A stretch of 64,000 nucleotides of DNA, taken from positions 104,067-168,066 of the forward strand of contig NZ_BOMW01000028.1 of NCBI RefSeq assembly GCF_016862395.1. The letters are read 5' to 3'. Source of the DNA: Actinoplanes siamensis. GTDB lineage: Bacteria > Actinomycetota > Actinomycetes > Mycobacteriales > Micromonosporaceae. The position numbers and the translations under genes are program-made. This document shows positions 52,774-60,800 of the stretch, piece by piece (positions within the stretch are counted from its first letter, which is position 1; each line of letters begins with the position of its first letter). The notes below the pieces were generated by a model that was not told the origin of the DNA, did not search any database, and saw only the letters and a program-made list of their open reading frames with translations.

Positions 52774-53634
52774 ATGTCCAGCCCCCGGACCCGTGTGTAC
52801 CTGACGGCCGCGGCCACCGCCGTGGTGCTCTCCGCCGGCGCGGCGATCGGTCTCGCCCACAACCGTGACGCGGACGTGACCGCCGGGGAGTGGGTGACGC
52901 CGTCCGCCCCGGCGCCCGCGCCGTCACCCAGTTCGTCACCGCGGCCGCTGGCCGCCGCTAAACCGCCGGCCGGCCTCCCCGTGATCAAGTACACGGACGG
53001 GCCGAGCGGCCTGCCCGCCGACCCGGACGCCAGGTCCACGGTCGCGCCCACCCGGGGCCTGCACCCGGCGCGGAAGGTGGCGCTCTACGACGCGCCGGGC
53101 GGCAAGCCGCGCGCCTACCTGCCGCCGTCGATCAGCGGGCTGCGCACCGTGGTGCCGATCGTCGGGGAGCAGAGCGGCTGGGTGGCCGTGCTGGTGCCCT
53201 CGGTCAACCGGCGGATCGGCTGGGTGCCGCCCGGCGGCTGGGAGATCGAGGCGCTGCACGACCACCTGATCGCCGACCTCTCCGAGCACTCGCTGGTCTG
53301 GCTGCGCGACGGCCGGGAGCAGCGGCGGTGGACGGTGGCGACCGGCTCGAAGTCGACGCCGACGCCGACCGGCCGGACGTACGTGATGGGCACGACCCGC
53401 ATGCGCGGCGACATCTACCTCAACATGGACGCGCTGGTGCTGGGGTCGGTCCCGGAGGAGCCGGAGAAGATGGCGGAGGCGTTCCAAATCGCGCACACCG
53501 GCATCCACGCCTGGTACAACAAGGGCGCGTTCGGGCACGCCGTGTCGAACGGGTGCCTGCGCATGCCGAGGGACGCGCAGCAGAAGCTGCTCGACGAGAT
53601 CCCGGCGGGGACGACGCTGACCGTGCTCGCCTGA
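52774..53634 (+). CDS. L,D-transpeptidase (YkuD) with N-terminal membrane anchor
   Basis: Protein of 286 residues. A membrane anchor/signal (about 8-28, YLTAAATAVVLSAGAAIGLA) is followed by a Pro/Ser linker and an SH3-like region (about 90-155, with VALYDAPGGKPRAYLPP). The YkuD catalytic domain follows (about 165-285): IAHTGIHAW, then SNGCLRM with the catalytic cysteine in the family pattern HxxxxxxxSxGCxR. It would make 3-3 cross-links in peptidoglycan or attach proteins to it, outside the membrane. It is convergent with the ClgR-like gene. Confidence 0.9.
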   Translation: MSSPRTRVYLTAAATAVVLSAGAAIGLAHNRDADVTAGEWVTPSAPAPAPSPSSSPRPLAAAKPPAGLPVIKYTDGPSGLPADPDARSTVAPTRGLHPARKVALYDAPGGKPRAYLPPSISGLRTVVPIVGEQSGWVAVLVPSVNRRIGWVPPGGWEIEALHDHLIADLSEHSLVWLRDGREQRRWTVATGSKSTPTPTGRTYVMGTTRMRGDIYLNMDALVLGSVPEEPEKMAEAFQIAHTGIHAWYNKGAFGHAVSNGCLRMPRDAQQKLLDEIPAGTTLTVLA

Positions 53635-53653
53635 CGCCGCCCCGCCGGTCCGG

Positions 53654-54076
53654 TCAGCAGGTCACCAGCAGGCGGGCGGACATCCGGGCCAGCCCGGTCC
53701 GCGGACGTCCGCCGGCGGATCGGCGCGCCGGGCGCCGGCCACCGCCGACCGAGCAGACCGGGCCGCGCCGGGTCCGCGAGGCCGCGACCTCGTAACGGCC
53801 GGCCGGGCGCACCTGCTGGCGGACCATCGGCTGGCGCACCGCCGGCTGGCGCAGCATCTCGTCGCGGACCAGGTCCAGCAGGTCGGTCATGGGCAGCCCG
53901 AGCGCCCGGCAGATCGCCGCGAGGATCTCCGACGACGCCTCCTTGGTGCCGCGTTCGACCTCCGAGAGGTACGGCAGGGACACGCCGGCGTCGGCCGCTA
54001 CCTCCTTCAGCGTGCGCCCCTGACGCTGACGCACCCGGCGCAACACCGATCCGATGACCCGGCGCAACAGTGGCAT
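53654..54076 (-). CDS. clgR: ClgR-like XRE-family regulator with basic C-terminal tail
   Basis: Helix-turn-helix protein of 140 residues. The N-terminal 75 residues closely follow ClgR, the actinobacterial regulator of Clp protease and envelope-stress genes: [40 protein letters not shown] and [19 protein letters not shown]. After about residue 85 the protein turns into an arginine/glycine-rich tail ([20 protein letters not shown]), unlike ClgR proteins, which end near a degradation signal. It may bind DNA non-specifically or be a paralogue with a changed role. Both cysteines of this tail region could be functional or chance. Confidence 0.82.
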   Translation of the reverse strand: MPLLRRVIGSVLRRVRQRQGRTLKEVAADAGVSLPYLSEVERGTKEASSEILAAICRALGLPMTDLLDLVRDEMLRQPAVRQPMVRQQVRPAGRYEVAASRTRRGPVCSVGGGRRPARRSAGGRPRTGLARMSARLLVTC

Positions 54077-54289
54077 GCCCGTCCCCTCCCGCGACTGTGG
54101 ACTCCATCCTGCCTTACCACGGCGCGGCCGCGAACGGTGCTGTCCCGCGTTCCCCGCCTGGGCACCCGACGTGCCGCCGGAGTCGTCGTCCTCTGCGCCG
54201 CCGGGCCGCCCCGGGTGACGAGGCCCGCCGGGTCCGGCCGCGGCCGGCGGGAGAGATCAGTCCGGCGTGGACATCCGCCGGGGTGCCTC

Positions 54290-54323
54290 CTAGGCTCCTG
54301 CCCACTCGGTTATCTAGGCTCCT
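54290..54323 (+). repeat. Two direct repeats CTAGGCTCCT, period 24
   Basis: CTAGGCTCCT occurs at 54290-54299 and 54314-54323, just upstream of the TTG start of the DUF5753 regulator. TTATCTAGG near the second copy could be a -10 element. The repeats may be a binding site of the regulator itself. Confidence 0.45.
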
Positions 54324-54338
54324 TGCCGGGAGGTTTCC

Positions 54339-55220
54339 TTGGCGGACGACAACGACATAAGCGGCTCGACCGTGCGCCGGCTCCAGGTCGGCGCGCACCT
54401 GCGTGCGCTGCGCCGGGCCAGCGGGCTGACCCGCGAGCAGGCGGGGTACGTGATCCGGGCCTCCGAGTCGAAGATCAGCCGGATGGAGCTGGGCCGGGTC
54501 GGTTTCAAGGAACGCGACGTCGTCGACCTGCTCAAGCTGTACGGCGTCGAGGATCGGGCCGAGCTGGACCGGATGCTGGCGCTGACCCGCGAGGCGAACG
54601 CGCCCAGCTGGTGGCAGGCATACGGCGACGTGCTGAACACCTGGTTCCAGAACTACCTGGACCTGGAGCAGGCGGCCTCGCTGATCCGGACGTACGAGGT
54701 GCAGTTCGTCCCGGGCCTGCTGCAGACCGACGCGTACGCCCGTGCGGTGATCCGTCTCGGCCACGGCAACGCCACCACGGACGAGATCGAGCGCCGCGCC
54801 CGCCTGCGCATGGAACGGCAGAAGGTGCTGCAGCGCCCGGACGCCCCACGCCTGTGGGCGGTCCTGGACGAGGCGGCGCTGCGCCGCCCGATCGGCGGCC
54901 GGCCGGTGCTGCGCGAGCAGATCCTCGCGCTGATCGAGACGTGCGAGTCCCCGAACGTCCGGCTCCAGGTGGTCCCGTTCAACTCCGGCGGCCACGCCGC
55001 GGCCGGCGGCGCCTTCAGCATCCTGCGCTTCCCGCACGAGGAACTGCCGGACGTGGTGTACATCGAGCACCTGACCAGCGCGCTCTACCTGGACAAGCGC
55101 GAGGAGGTGGACCACTACGCCGCGGCCATCGGCCGCCTGTTCATCGAGGCCGAGCCGCCGGCCGGGACCCGGAAGTTCCTCGAGCGCGTCCTGGACGATC
55201 TCGACGCCGACCGGATCTGA
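54339..55220 (+). CDS. XRE-family regulator with DUF5753 domain
   Basis: Protein of 293 residues. The helix-turn-helix is LRALRRASGLTREQAGYVIR and SESKISRMELGRVGFKERDV (about 20-65). The C-terminal DUF5753 domain (about 100-280) has the typical VQFVPGLLQTDAYARAV, RQKVLQRPDAP-type and VYIEHLTSALYLDKREEV segments. A TTG start at 54339 is supported by GGGAGG five to six bases upstream. Such proteins are often followed by a small DUF397 gene; none is here. Targets are unknown. Confidence 0.9.
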   Translation: MADDNDISGSTVRRLQVGAHLRALRRASGLTREQAGYVIRASESKISRMELGRVGFKERDVVDLLKLYGVEDRAELDRMLALTREANAPSWWQAYGDVLNTWFQNYLDLEQAASLIRTYEVQFVPGLLQTDAYARAVIRLGHGNATTDEIERRARLRMERQKVLQRPDAPRLWAVLDEAALRRPIGGRPVLREQILALIETCESPNVRLQVVPFNSGGHAAAGGAFSILRFPHEELPDVVYIEHLTSALYLDKREEVDHYAAAIGRLFIEAEPPAGTRKFLERVLDDLDADRI

Positions 55221-55251
55221 TCTGACCCGGCGCCGCCACGGGCCGGGCCGG

Positions 55252-56127
55252 TCAGAAGCGGATCGCGGTGCGCGTGCGCGTCACCAGCGCCACCGAGCAG
55301 CGGGCCCGGTGCAGCAGATGACGGCCGACCGACGGGCGCAGCATCGCGCGCAGCGCCCGGCGGGCCCCGGCGCCCGCGACCACCAGTTGGGCCCCGGCCG
55401 CGGCCTGGGCCAGCACCTCGCCCGGCGAGCCGACCACCACCTCGGCGCTGACCGGGACCGACGGGAACCTGCGCCGCCAGCAGCCGACCATCGCCTCCAG
55501 CCGGCCGCGCTCCTCGGCCACCGCGCGCAGGTTCGCGTCGCAGAGCAGGTCACGCCCGTCCGGCGGGGACCACCCGTGCACCGCCCGCACCGGCACCCCA
55601 CGGACCGCCGCCTGCTCGCACGCGAAACCCAGCACCTGACCCGCGGCCTCCGACCCGTCGACCCCGGCCACCACCGGGTCGGTGACCCGTGGCTCGCCGC
55701 GGACCACCACCACCGGGCAGCGGGCGTGCGCGCTGACCGACCCGCTGGTCGAGCCGAGCCAGGCGCGCACTCCGGTGGGCCGGCGTCCGCCGAGCACCAC
55801 CAGGGAGGCGTCCGCGGCGCGCTGGATCAGTGCGACCGCCGCGGTGGAGTGCTCGACCCGGGCCCACACCCGGACGCCGGGGTGAGTGCTCATCGCGGTG
55901 TCCACGGCCCGGCCGAGCATGTCGGCGACGGCCAGATCGGTGTCCAGATCGGGATAGACCGCCGCGGCCGGCATCATCGCGGCCGCCGGGACGTAACTGG
56001 GCCATTCGTACGCATAAACCAGCTCGACCGGCATGTCGCTCCGCTCGGCCTCGTCCAGGGCCCACCGGGCTGCCTTGCGCGCATCCGCCGAGCCGTCGTA
56101 CCCCACCACGATCCTCTGGTTGTCCAC
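55252..56127 (-). CDS. Universal stress protein with two Usp domains
   Basis: Protein of 291 residues with tandem Usp folds. The first (about 1-145) starts QRIVVGYDGSADARKAARWA and has VVLGGRRPTGVRAWLGSTSG with the nucleotide-binding G-x2-G-x9-G-S/T pattern. The second (about 152-290) starts PVVAGVDGSEAAGQVLGFAC and ends VVAGAGARRALRAMLRPSVG. The frame reaches 56301, but the GTG at 56127 has GGGAGGAGG upstream. Many actinobacterial two-domain Usps belong to DosR regulons; a degenerate DosR-like box lies about 107-121 bases upstream here. Confidence 0.92.
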   Translation of the reverse strand: MDNQRIVVGYDGSADARKAARWALDEAERSDMPVELVYAYEWPSYVPAAAMMPAAAVYPDLDTDLAVADMLGRAVDTAMSTHPGVRVWARVEHSTAAVALIQRAADASLVVLGGRRPTGVRAWLGSTSGSVSAHARCPVVVVRGEPRVTDPVVAGVDGSEAAGQVLGFACEQAAVRGVPVRAVHGWSPPDGRDLLCDANLRAVAEERGRLEAMVGCWRRRFPSVPVSAEVVVGSPGEVLAQAAAGAQLVVAGAGARRALRAMLRPSVGRHLLHRARCSVALVTRTRTAIRF

Positions 56128-56462
56128 GGCGCCGCCTCCTCCCGCGCTGCTTCCCTCGATCGTCGTTGCTGGGCCCGCCCCGGGCAAGAGTGTGGGGCCC
56201 GTCACATTATGGTCCTCTCGCTTCGATGTGGACAGGACCTTCGGCACTTCCCCGACATACCGGTACAGCGAGCGCGCACCGCCCGCCGCCACGGCGCACA
56301 TCGGTCAGACCGATCGCGCTGATCACCGCGGGTGGCGCGGATCACTCGTCCGCCGGCCGGGATCGGAAACATGGATTTGATCTTCGGCCGTTAACCTCCT
56401 CCCGCCGCGCCAGGGTCGTCCGGCAATGCCATCCGGCGCCGTATCCGTCTGAGGAGAAGTGA
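56128..56462. other. Divergent intergenic region of usp and glnII
   Basis: This 335-base stretch carries the promoters of both genes. It contains the degenerate DosR-like box at 56234-56248 and, nearer glnII, CGGAAACATGG and CCGTTAACC, which vaguely recall GlnR half-sites without correct spacing. No gene is visible. Confidence 0.5.
56234..56248. promoter_or_regulatory. Degenerate DosR-like box upstream of usp
   Basis: AGGACCTTCGGCACT differs at three of 15 positions from GGGACTTTCGGCCCT. It is 107-121 bases upstream of the universal stress protein start and would be its candidate DevR site. Confidence 0.35.
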
Positions 56463-57470
56463 ATGGCTGTCAAGGCCGAGTACATGTGGGTCGACGGGAC
56501 CCAGCCCACTGCGAAGCTCCGGTCCAAGACCAAGATCCTGGCCGACGGCGCCGAGCCGCCCATGTGGGGATTCGACGGCTCCAGCACCAACCAGGCGCCG
56601 GGCGACAAGTCCGACTGCGTGCTGCGCCCGGTCTTCACCTGTCCGGACCCGATCCGCGGCGGCGACAACATCCTCGTGCTCTGCGAGGTCGAGCTGATCG
56701 ACGGCACCCCGCACCCGACGAACACCCGGGCCGCCTGCGTCGCGAGCGCCACGAAGTACGCCGACCAGGAGGCGATCTTCGGCATCGAGCAGGAGTACAC
56801 GTTCTTCAAGGACGGCCGGCCGCTCGGCTTCCCGGCCGGCGGCGGCTTCCCGGCCCCGCAGGGCGGTTACTACTGCGGCGTCGGCGCGGACGAGGTCTTC
56901 GGCCGCGACATCGTCGAGGAGCACATGGACGCCTGCCTGGCCGCCGGCCTGCACCTGTCCGGCATCAACGCCGAGGTCATGCCGGGTCAGTGGGAGTTCC
57001 AGATCGGCCCGGTGGCGGCTCCGCAGGTGGCCGACGAGCTGTGGGTGGCCCGCTGGCTGCTCTACCGCATCGCCGAGGACCACGGCATCGCCGCCACCCT
57101 GGACCCGAAGCCGGTCAAGGGCGACTGGAACGGCGCCGGCGCGCACACCAACTTCTCCACGAACGCGATGCGCGACAACTACGACGCGATCATCACGGCC
57201 GCGGAGGCGCTCGGCAAGAGGCGCCAGGAGCACGTGGACGGCTACGGCGCCGGCATCGAGCAGCGCCTGACCGGCCTGCACGAGACCGCCCCGTGGACCG
57301 AGTACAGCTACGGCGTGTCCGACCGTGGCGCGTCGGTGCGCATCCCGTGGCAGGTGGAGAAGGACGGCAAGGGCTACATCGAGGACCGCCGGCCGAACGC
57401 CAACGTCGACCCGTACGTGGTCACCCGCCTGCTGATCGACACCTGCTGCGAGGCCCTGGCCCGGCCCTGA
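56463..57470 (+). CDS. glnII: Glutamine synthetase type II (GlnII)
   Basis: Eukaryote-like glutamine synthetase of 335 residues, much shorter than type I (about 470). It makes glutamine from glutamate, ammonia and ATP. Visible are WGFDGSSTNQAPGDKSDC, the FGIEQEYTFFKDG glutamates, HLSGINAEVMPGQWEFQIGP and GDWNGAGAHTNFST, and the C-terminal arginine segment RGASVRIPW with DRRPNANVDPYVV. GAGGAGAAGTGA precedes the ATG. Actinobacteria usually hold this enzyme beside GlnA and express it under nitrogen or stress control. A strong hairpin follows the stop. Confidence 0.96.
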   Translation: MAVKAEYMWVDGTQPTAKLRSKTKILADGAEPPMWGFDGSSTNQAPGDKSDCVLRPVFTCPDPIRGGDNILVLCEVELIDGTPHPTNTRAACVASATKYADQEAIFGIEQEYTFFKDGRPLGFPAGGGFPAPQGGYYCGVGADEVFGRDIVEEHMDACLAAGLHLSGINAEVMPGQWEFQIGPVAAPQVADELWVARWLLYRIAEDHGIAATLDPKPVKGDWNGAGAHTNFSTNAMRDNYDAIITAAEALGKRRQEHVDGYGAGIEQRLTGLHETAPWTEYSYGVSDRGASVRIPWQVEKDGKGYIEDRRPNANVDPYVVTRLLIDTCCEALARP

Positions 57471-57482
57471 CCGGCACGGGCA

Positions 57483-57515
57483 GCACGCGCCGGGCGCGTC
57501 CCCGCCGGCGCGTGC
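57483..57515 (+). terminator. Hairpin after glnII, 11-bp perfect stem
   Basis: GCACGCGCCGG (57483-57493) pairs perfectly with CCGGCGCGTGC (57505-57515), loop 11 bases, 12 bases after the glnII stop. Confidence 0.7.
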
Positions 57516-57637
57516 CCTCCCCCGCCCCGGAGCGCCCTTTCCGGCCGCGGACAGCTTCCGGAGGCGCGCTCACGGCCTGCGGATGTCATGATGGGCCGGG
57601 CAGACTTCCCCGGAGGCAGGGAAAGGTACGGCGGTCG

Positions 57638-57967
57638 ATGGCGAGCTTCGAGGCGAGGACAGCCGCCGAGCCGGGCCGTGTCACGGTGTTCCTGGCCGGC
57701 GACTGCGACCTCACCGCCCGGGACCGGCTCACCGCGGTGCTGCTCGACGCGGTCAGCCGGTCGAAGGCGGTCTTCGTCGACCTGGCCGAGGTCGGCTTCC
57801 TCGACTCCACAGGTGTGCACGCCCTGGTCACGGCCCATCACGCGGCACGCGGCCAGGGCGGCCGGATCTACGTGACGAAAGCCGCCGGCGCGGCCGCCGC
57901 CGTGCTCGAACTGACCGGGCTGGACACCCTGCTGAAAGCTCCGGCCGAAGAGCGCCGCCATGCCTGA
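57638..57967 (+). CDS. STAS-domain anti-sigma factor antagonist
   Basis: STAS protein of 109 residues: RVTVFLAGDCDLTARDRLTA, then the phosphorylatable Ser57 in VGFLDSTGVHALVT and a C-terminal AAAAVLELTGLDTLLK. The ATG at 57638 follows GGAGG and GGGAAAGG stretches and starts MASFEARTAAEPG. It overlaps the following ATPase gene by eight bases, forming an antagonist-kinase pair; a SpoIIE-type phosphatase converges from the other side. Confidence 0.9.
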   Translation: MASFEARTAAEPGRVTVFLAGDCDLTARDRLTAVLLDAVSRSKAVFVDLAEVGFLDSTGVHALVTAHHAARGQGGRIYVTKAAGAAAAVLELTGLDTLLKAPAEERRHA

Positions 57968-58352
57968 CCAGCAGCAGAACAGCGACGCCGACGGGATGGG
58001 CTACACCGAGCCCGACGATCTGCGCACGGTCCGCACGTTCGTCGCCGAGCGGGCCCTCGCCCTGGGCCTGCCGCCCGCCCGGATCGAGCTGCTCACCCTG
58101 GCGGTCAGCGAGCTCACCACCAACACACTGCAGCACACCGGCGGCGGCGGTCACATCCGGGTCTGGGCCGAGAACGGCCGGCTGGTCTGTGACGTCGTGG
58201 ACGGCGGAGGCGCACGCCCGTTCGGCCGGGCGATGCCGTCGGCCGAGGCGATCCGGGGCCGGGGCCTGGCCATCGTCGAACGGATCTGCGACGAGGTCTA
58301 CACCACAGCGGTCCCCGGCGGCACCATGGTCCGCATCTGCCTGGACCTCTGA
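57960..58352 (+). CDS. RsbW-like anti-sigma/serine kinase (HATPase)
   Basis: GHKL ATPase of 130 residues. The N-box is in AVSELTTNTLQHTGGGG, the G1 box in VVDGGGARPF, and the G2 box in IRGRGLAIVERICDEV. It lacks a phosphoacceptor histidine domain and belongs to the RsbW-like class. The ATG overlaps the STAS gene by eight bases. It should phosphorylate its STAS partner and may bind a sigma factor; a PP2C-type phosphatase lies at 58490. Confidence 0.9.
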   Translation: MPDQQQNSDADGMGYTEPDDLRTVRTFVAERALALGLPPARIELLTLAVSELTTNTLQHTGGGGHIRVWAENGRLVCDVVDGGGARPFGRAMPSAEAIRGRGLAIVERICDEVYTTAVPGGTMVRICLDL

Positions 58353-58489
58353 AAACCCCCCGGGGGTACGCACGACAGCCGCGCCCCCGACAGCGCAACG
58401 CCCCTTTCCCACCGCATCCCCGGCAAGGCAAGAATGCCCGCCGATCGCACCGGGCCTTCCACCGGCCGGCTTCGGCTGGCGCCGGACGA

Positions 58490-59989
58490 TCAATGCCGGA
58501 CGCGGACGGTGAGTGTGCAGGTGTCGTCGTCCGGGCTCGGCGCGTGCAGCAGCCGGTGGATGCGCGGCAGCGGATCCGCGCCGGGCGCCGCCGACACGGC
58601 GCTCAGCTGGTCCCGCACCTCGGCCGACCGCCGCGCCACGTCACCGCGGTGCTCGACCAGGCCGTCGGTGTAGAACAACACCAGATCGCCCGGGCACAGC
58701 CGGACGTCGACCACCGGGAAGTCCGCCTCGCTCTCCGCGCCCAGCAGCAGCCCCGGCGGGCGCTCCAGGTCCACACCGCGCCCCTGCCGGCCCAGCATCG
58801 GCGCCATGTGGCCGGCCCGCGCCCAGGGCAGCAGCCGCGTCGCCGGATCGTAGACGCCGACCACCGCCGTCGCGGTGATGCCCAGCTCGGCGCAGAGCCG
58901 GTTGAGGTGGCGCAGCAACAACCCGGGATCGCGGATCCCCGCCGACAGCCACGCCACCAGGGCGAACCGCAGATGGGCCATCCCGCTGGCGGCCTCCATG
59001 CCGTGCCCGGCGACGTCCCCGACCGCTAGCACGACGCGCCCGTCCGGCAGCGTCTGCGCGTGGTACCAGTCCCCGCCCACCTGCAACGCGCTCTCCGCCG
59101 GCAGGTAGCTGACCATCGCCTCCAGGCCGTCCAGCTCGAACGCGCCCTCCGGCACCGGCTGGATCATCCGCTGCAACTGCCGGGCCAGGCGGTGCTCGGC
59201 CAGCGCGGTCAGCTCGCCCAGTCGGACCTGGTCGCTGAGCCGCTCGATCTCGGTGCGGGTGGCCACCCGGGCGGTCACGTCCTGCACCACGGCGTAGATC
59301 TTCACCGGCCGCCCGGTCGCGTCGTGCGCCAGGTCGGACAGGATGCGCAGGTGCTTGAGCCGGCCGCCGATCCGGAAGCGGACCGTCACGTCCGAGGGCG
59401 CGCCGACCTCCAGCGTCTGCCAGGCCGCCTCGGCGATGCCGCGGTCCTCGGGCGGGATCGCGGCGGCCTGGTCGGCCCGGGACAGCGGTCCCTCGGTGGG
59501 GTCGCGCTCGAAGATCCGGTACATCCCCGGCGACCACTCGGACCGGCCGGTGGCCAGGTCGTACTCCGCCCAGCCGAGGCTGCCGAGCAGCTCGGTGTTC
59601 TCCATCCGGCGGCGGTGCTCGTCGACCCGGGTCCACCAGACGAGCAGGCCGCCCAGCACGGGGTGCACGCTGATCTCGAAGCGGGACTCGGCGACGACGC
59701 CGGGACGGGACTCCCCGTACCGGAAATCGTCCATGGTGGCGGATCTCCCGGTGCGCAGCACCTCCAGGTAGAGCTGCCAGAGCGGGCCGTCCACCACCGA
59801 CGGGTACAGCTCCCTCAGCCGGCCGTCGACGCGCTGCGCCCCGCGGCCGTAGACGTCCAGGATCCGGTCGCTGGTGGCGGCCACCCGGAAGTCGGTGACC
59901 CGGCCGTCCTCGCCGGTGACCGGGAGCAGCCAGGTGCAGCCGGCGGGCACCACGGCGAGCAGTTCCCGGACCACGTCCTCGTCGGCCAT
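58490..59989 (-). CDS. PAS-SpoIIE (PP2C-type) serine phosphatase
   Basis: Protein of 499 residues. Two PAS-like regions come first (about 20-115 and 135-240, the second with FRIGGRLKHLRILSDLAHDA and VVQDVTARVATR). A linker helix leads to the SpoIIE/PP2C domain (about 285-495): SALQVGGDWYHAQTLPDGRV and VLAVGDVAGHGMEAASGMAH with metal-binding aspartates, LLGAESEADFPVVDVRLCPG, FYTDGLVEHRG, and PDDDTCTLTVRV. It should dephosphorylate STAS antagonists, such as the convergent gene at 57638, in response to a PAS signal. Confidence 0.93.
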   Translation of the reverse strand: MADEDVVRELLAVVPAGCTWLLPVTGEDGRVTDFRVAATSDRILDVYGRGAQRVDGRLRELYPSVVDGPLWQLYLEVLRTGRSATMDDFRYGESRPGVVAESRFEISVHPVLGGLLVWWTRVDEHRRRMENTELLGSLGWAEYDLATGRSEWSPGMYRIFERDPTEGPLSRADQAAAIPPEDRGIAEAAWQTLEVGAPSDVTVRFRIGGRLKHLRILSDLAHDATGRPVKIYAVVQDVTARVATRTEIERLSDQVRLGELTALAEHRLARQLQRMIQPVPEGAFELDGLEAMVSYLPAESALQVGGDWYHAQTLPDGRVVLAVGDVAGHGMEAASGMAHLRFALVAWLSAGIRDPGLLLRHLNRLCAELGITATAVVGVYDPATRLLPWARAGHMAPMLGRQGRGVDLERPPGLLLGAESEADFPVVDVRLCPGDLVLFYTDGLVEHRGDVARRSAEVRDQLSAVSAAPGADPLPRIHRLLHAPSPDDDTCTLTVRVRH

Positions 59990-60185
59990 CCCCGCAGCCT
60001 ACCGGCCCGGAACACCGCGGACGACTTGCGCAATACCGCCAAAAAGACGTGAGCGGTTTCTGGAGTGGGCCCGACCCTGTCGAGGATCCGATGCAGTCGG
60101 CCAGGCGGACGCGTCGATGAGCGAGCTGACCCGGTTGCCGGGGAGCTGCGCGACGTCCTCGTCCGGTCCCGCGCGTGAGGCCGCT

Positions 60186-60201
60186 CCCGCGTGATCGCGG
60201 G
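60186..60201 (-). terminator. Hairpin after the response regulator gene
   Basis: CCCGCG (60186-60191) and CGCGGG (60196-60201) pair perfectly around TGAT, eight bases downstream of the response-regulator stop on the minus strand. Confidence 0.5.
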
Positions 60202-60209
60202 CCGGGGTC

Positions 60210-60665
60210 TCAGTGCCCCAGCAGGCGCTGCACCCGCCGCAGCAGCTCGGCGGGATCGAGCGGCTTGACCAGGTAGTCCTCGGCGCCGACCACTCGGGCC
60301 AGATCCAGGTCGGCCGGCTCGGCCCGCCCGCTGATGAAGATCACCGGGAGGTGCGCGGTCTGCGGCGACGAGTGCAGTTCGTAGCAGAAGCCGAGCCCGT
60401 CCAGCCCTGGCATGCACACGTCGAGCAGCACCAGCGCCGGCCGCTCGCCCACGGCGAGAGCCATCGCGGTCCGCCCGTCCGCCGCCTCCAGCGTCCGGTA
60501 GCCGGCCGCCCGCAGCCGCGTACCGATCAGGTCCCGGATGTTCTCGTCGTCGTCCGCGATCAGCACGGTCGGCGGCTCCAGCGCCGCCGCCCAGTCCCCC
60601 ACCGGCCAGGACAGACCGGCCTCCGCGTCGCTGAACGACAGGGCGGTGGAAGAGGTCTGCGGCAT
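60210..60665 (-). CDS. Single-domain response regulator with N-terminal extension
   Basis: Receiver protein of 151 residues. A 32-residue extension precedes the receiver: PTVLIADDDENIRDLIGTRL with the acidic pair, the phosphorylated Asp82 in LVLLDVCMPGLDG, FISGRAEPADLD, and the lysine in DYLVKPLDP. There is no output domain. The ATG at 60665 has AAGGAG seven bases upstream; an ATG-like start at 60692 is less likely. It stands next to the phosphatase of the partner-switching cluster, so it may feed phosphate signals into it. No kinase is adjacent. Confidence 0.9.
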   Translation of the reverse strand: MPQTSSTALSFSDAEAGLSWPVGDWAAALEPPTVLIADDDENIRDLIGTRLRAAGYRTLEAADGRTAMALAVGERPALVLLDVCMPGLDGLGFCYELHSSPQTAHLPVIFISGRAEPADLDLARVVGAEDYLVKPLDPAELLRRVQRLLGH

Positions 60666-60762
60666 CGCGGGCTCCTTGGTCGTGGGACCCATGAGATCGT
60701 CCGGCCGGCCCTTGCCCGCAGGGAATTCCCGGGTGCGATCGGGTTGCGGAGAGCGAGAAGTC

Positions 60763-60781
60763 TTAGGTTAGGGTTACCTAA
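60763..60781. promoter_or_regulatory. Iron box (DmdR/IdeR operator)
   Basis: TTAGGTTAGGGTTACCTAA, 19 bp, matches the DmdR/IdeR consensus TTAGGTTAGSCTWACCTAA at all but one position. It ends 19 bases before the GTG of the siderophore-interacting protein, so it covers the promoter. Confidence 0.92.
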
Positions 60782-60800
60782 TCCAAATGTGGGAGGCGTT

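Noticed and set aside
56360..56410. GlnR-type site before glnII
   Set aside because: GAAAC and GTTAAC half-sites occur but their spacing and order do not fit the GlnR box.
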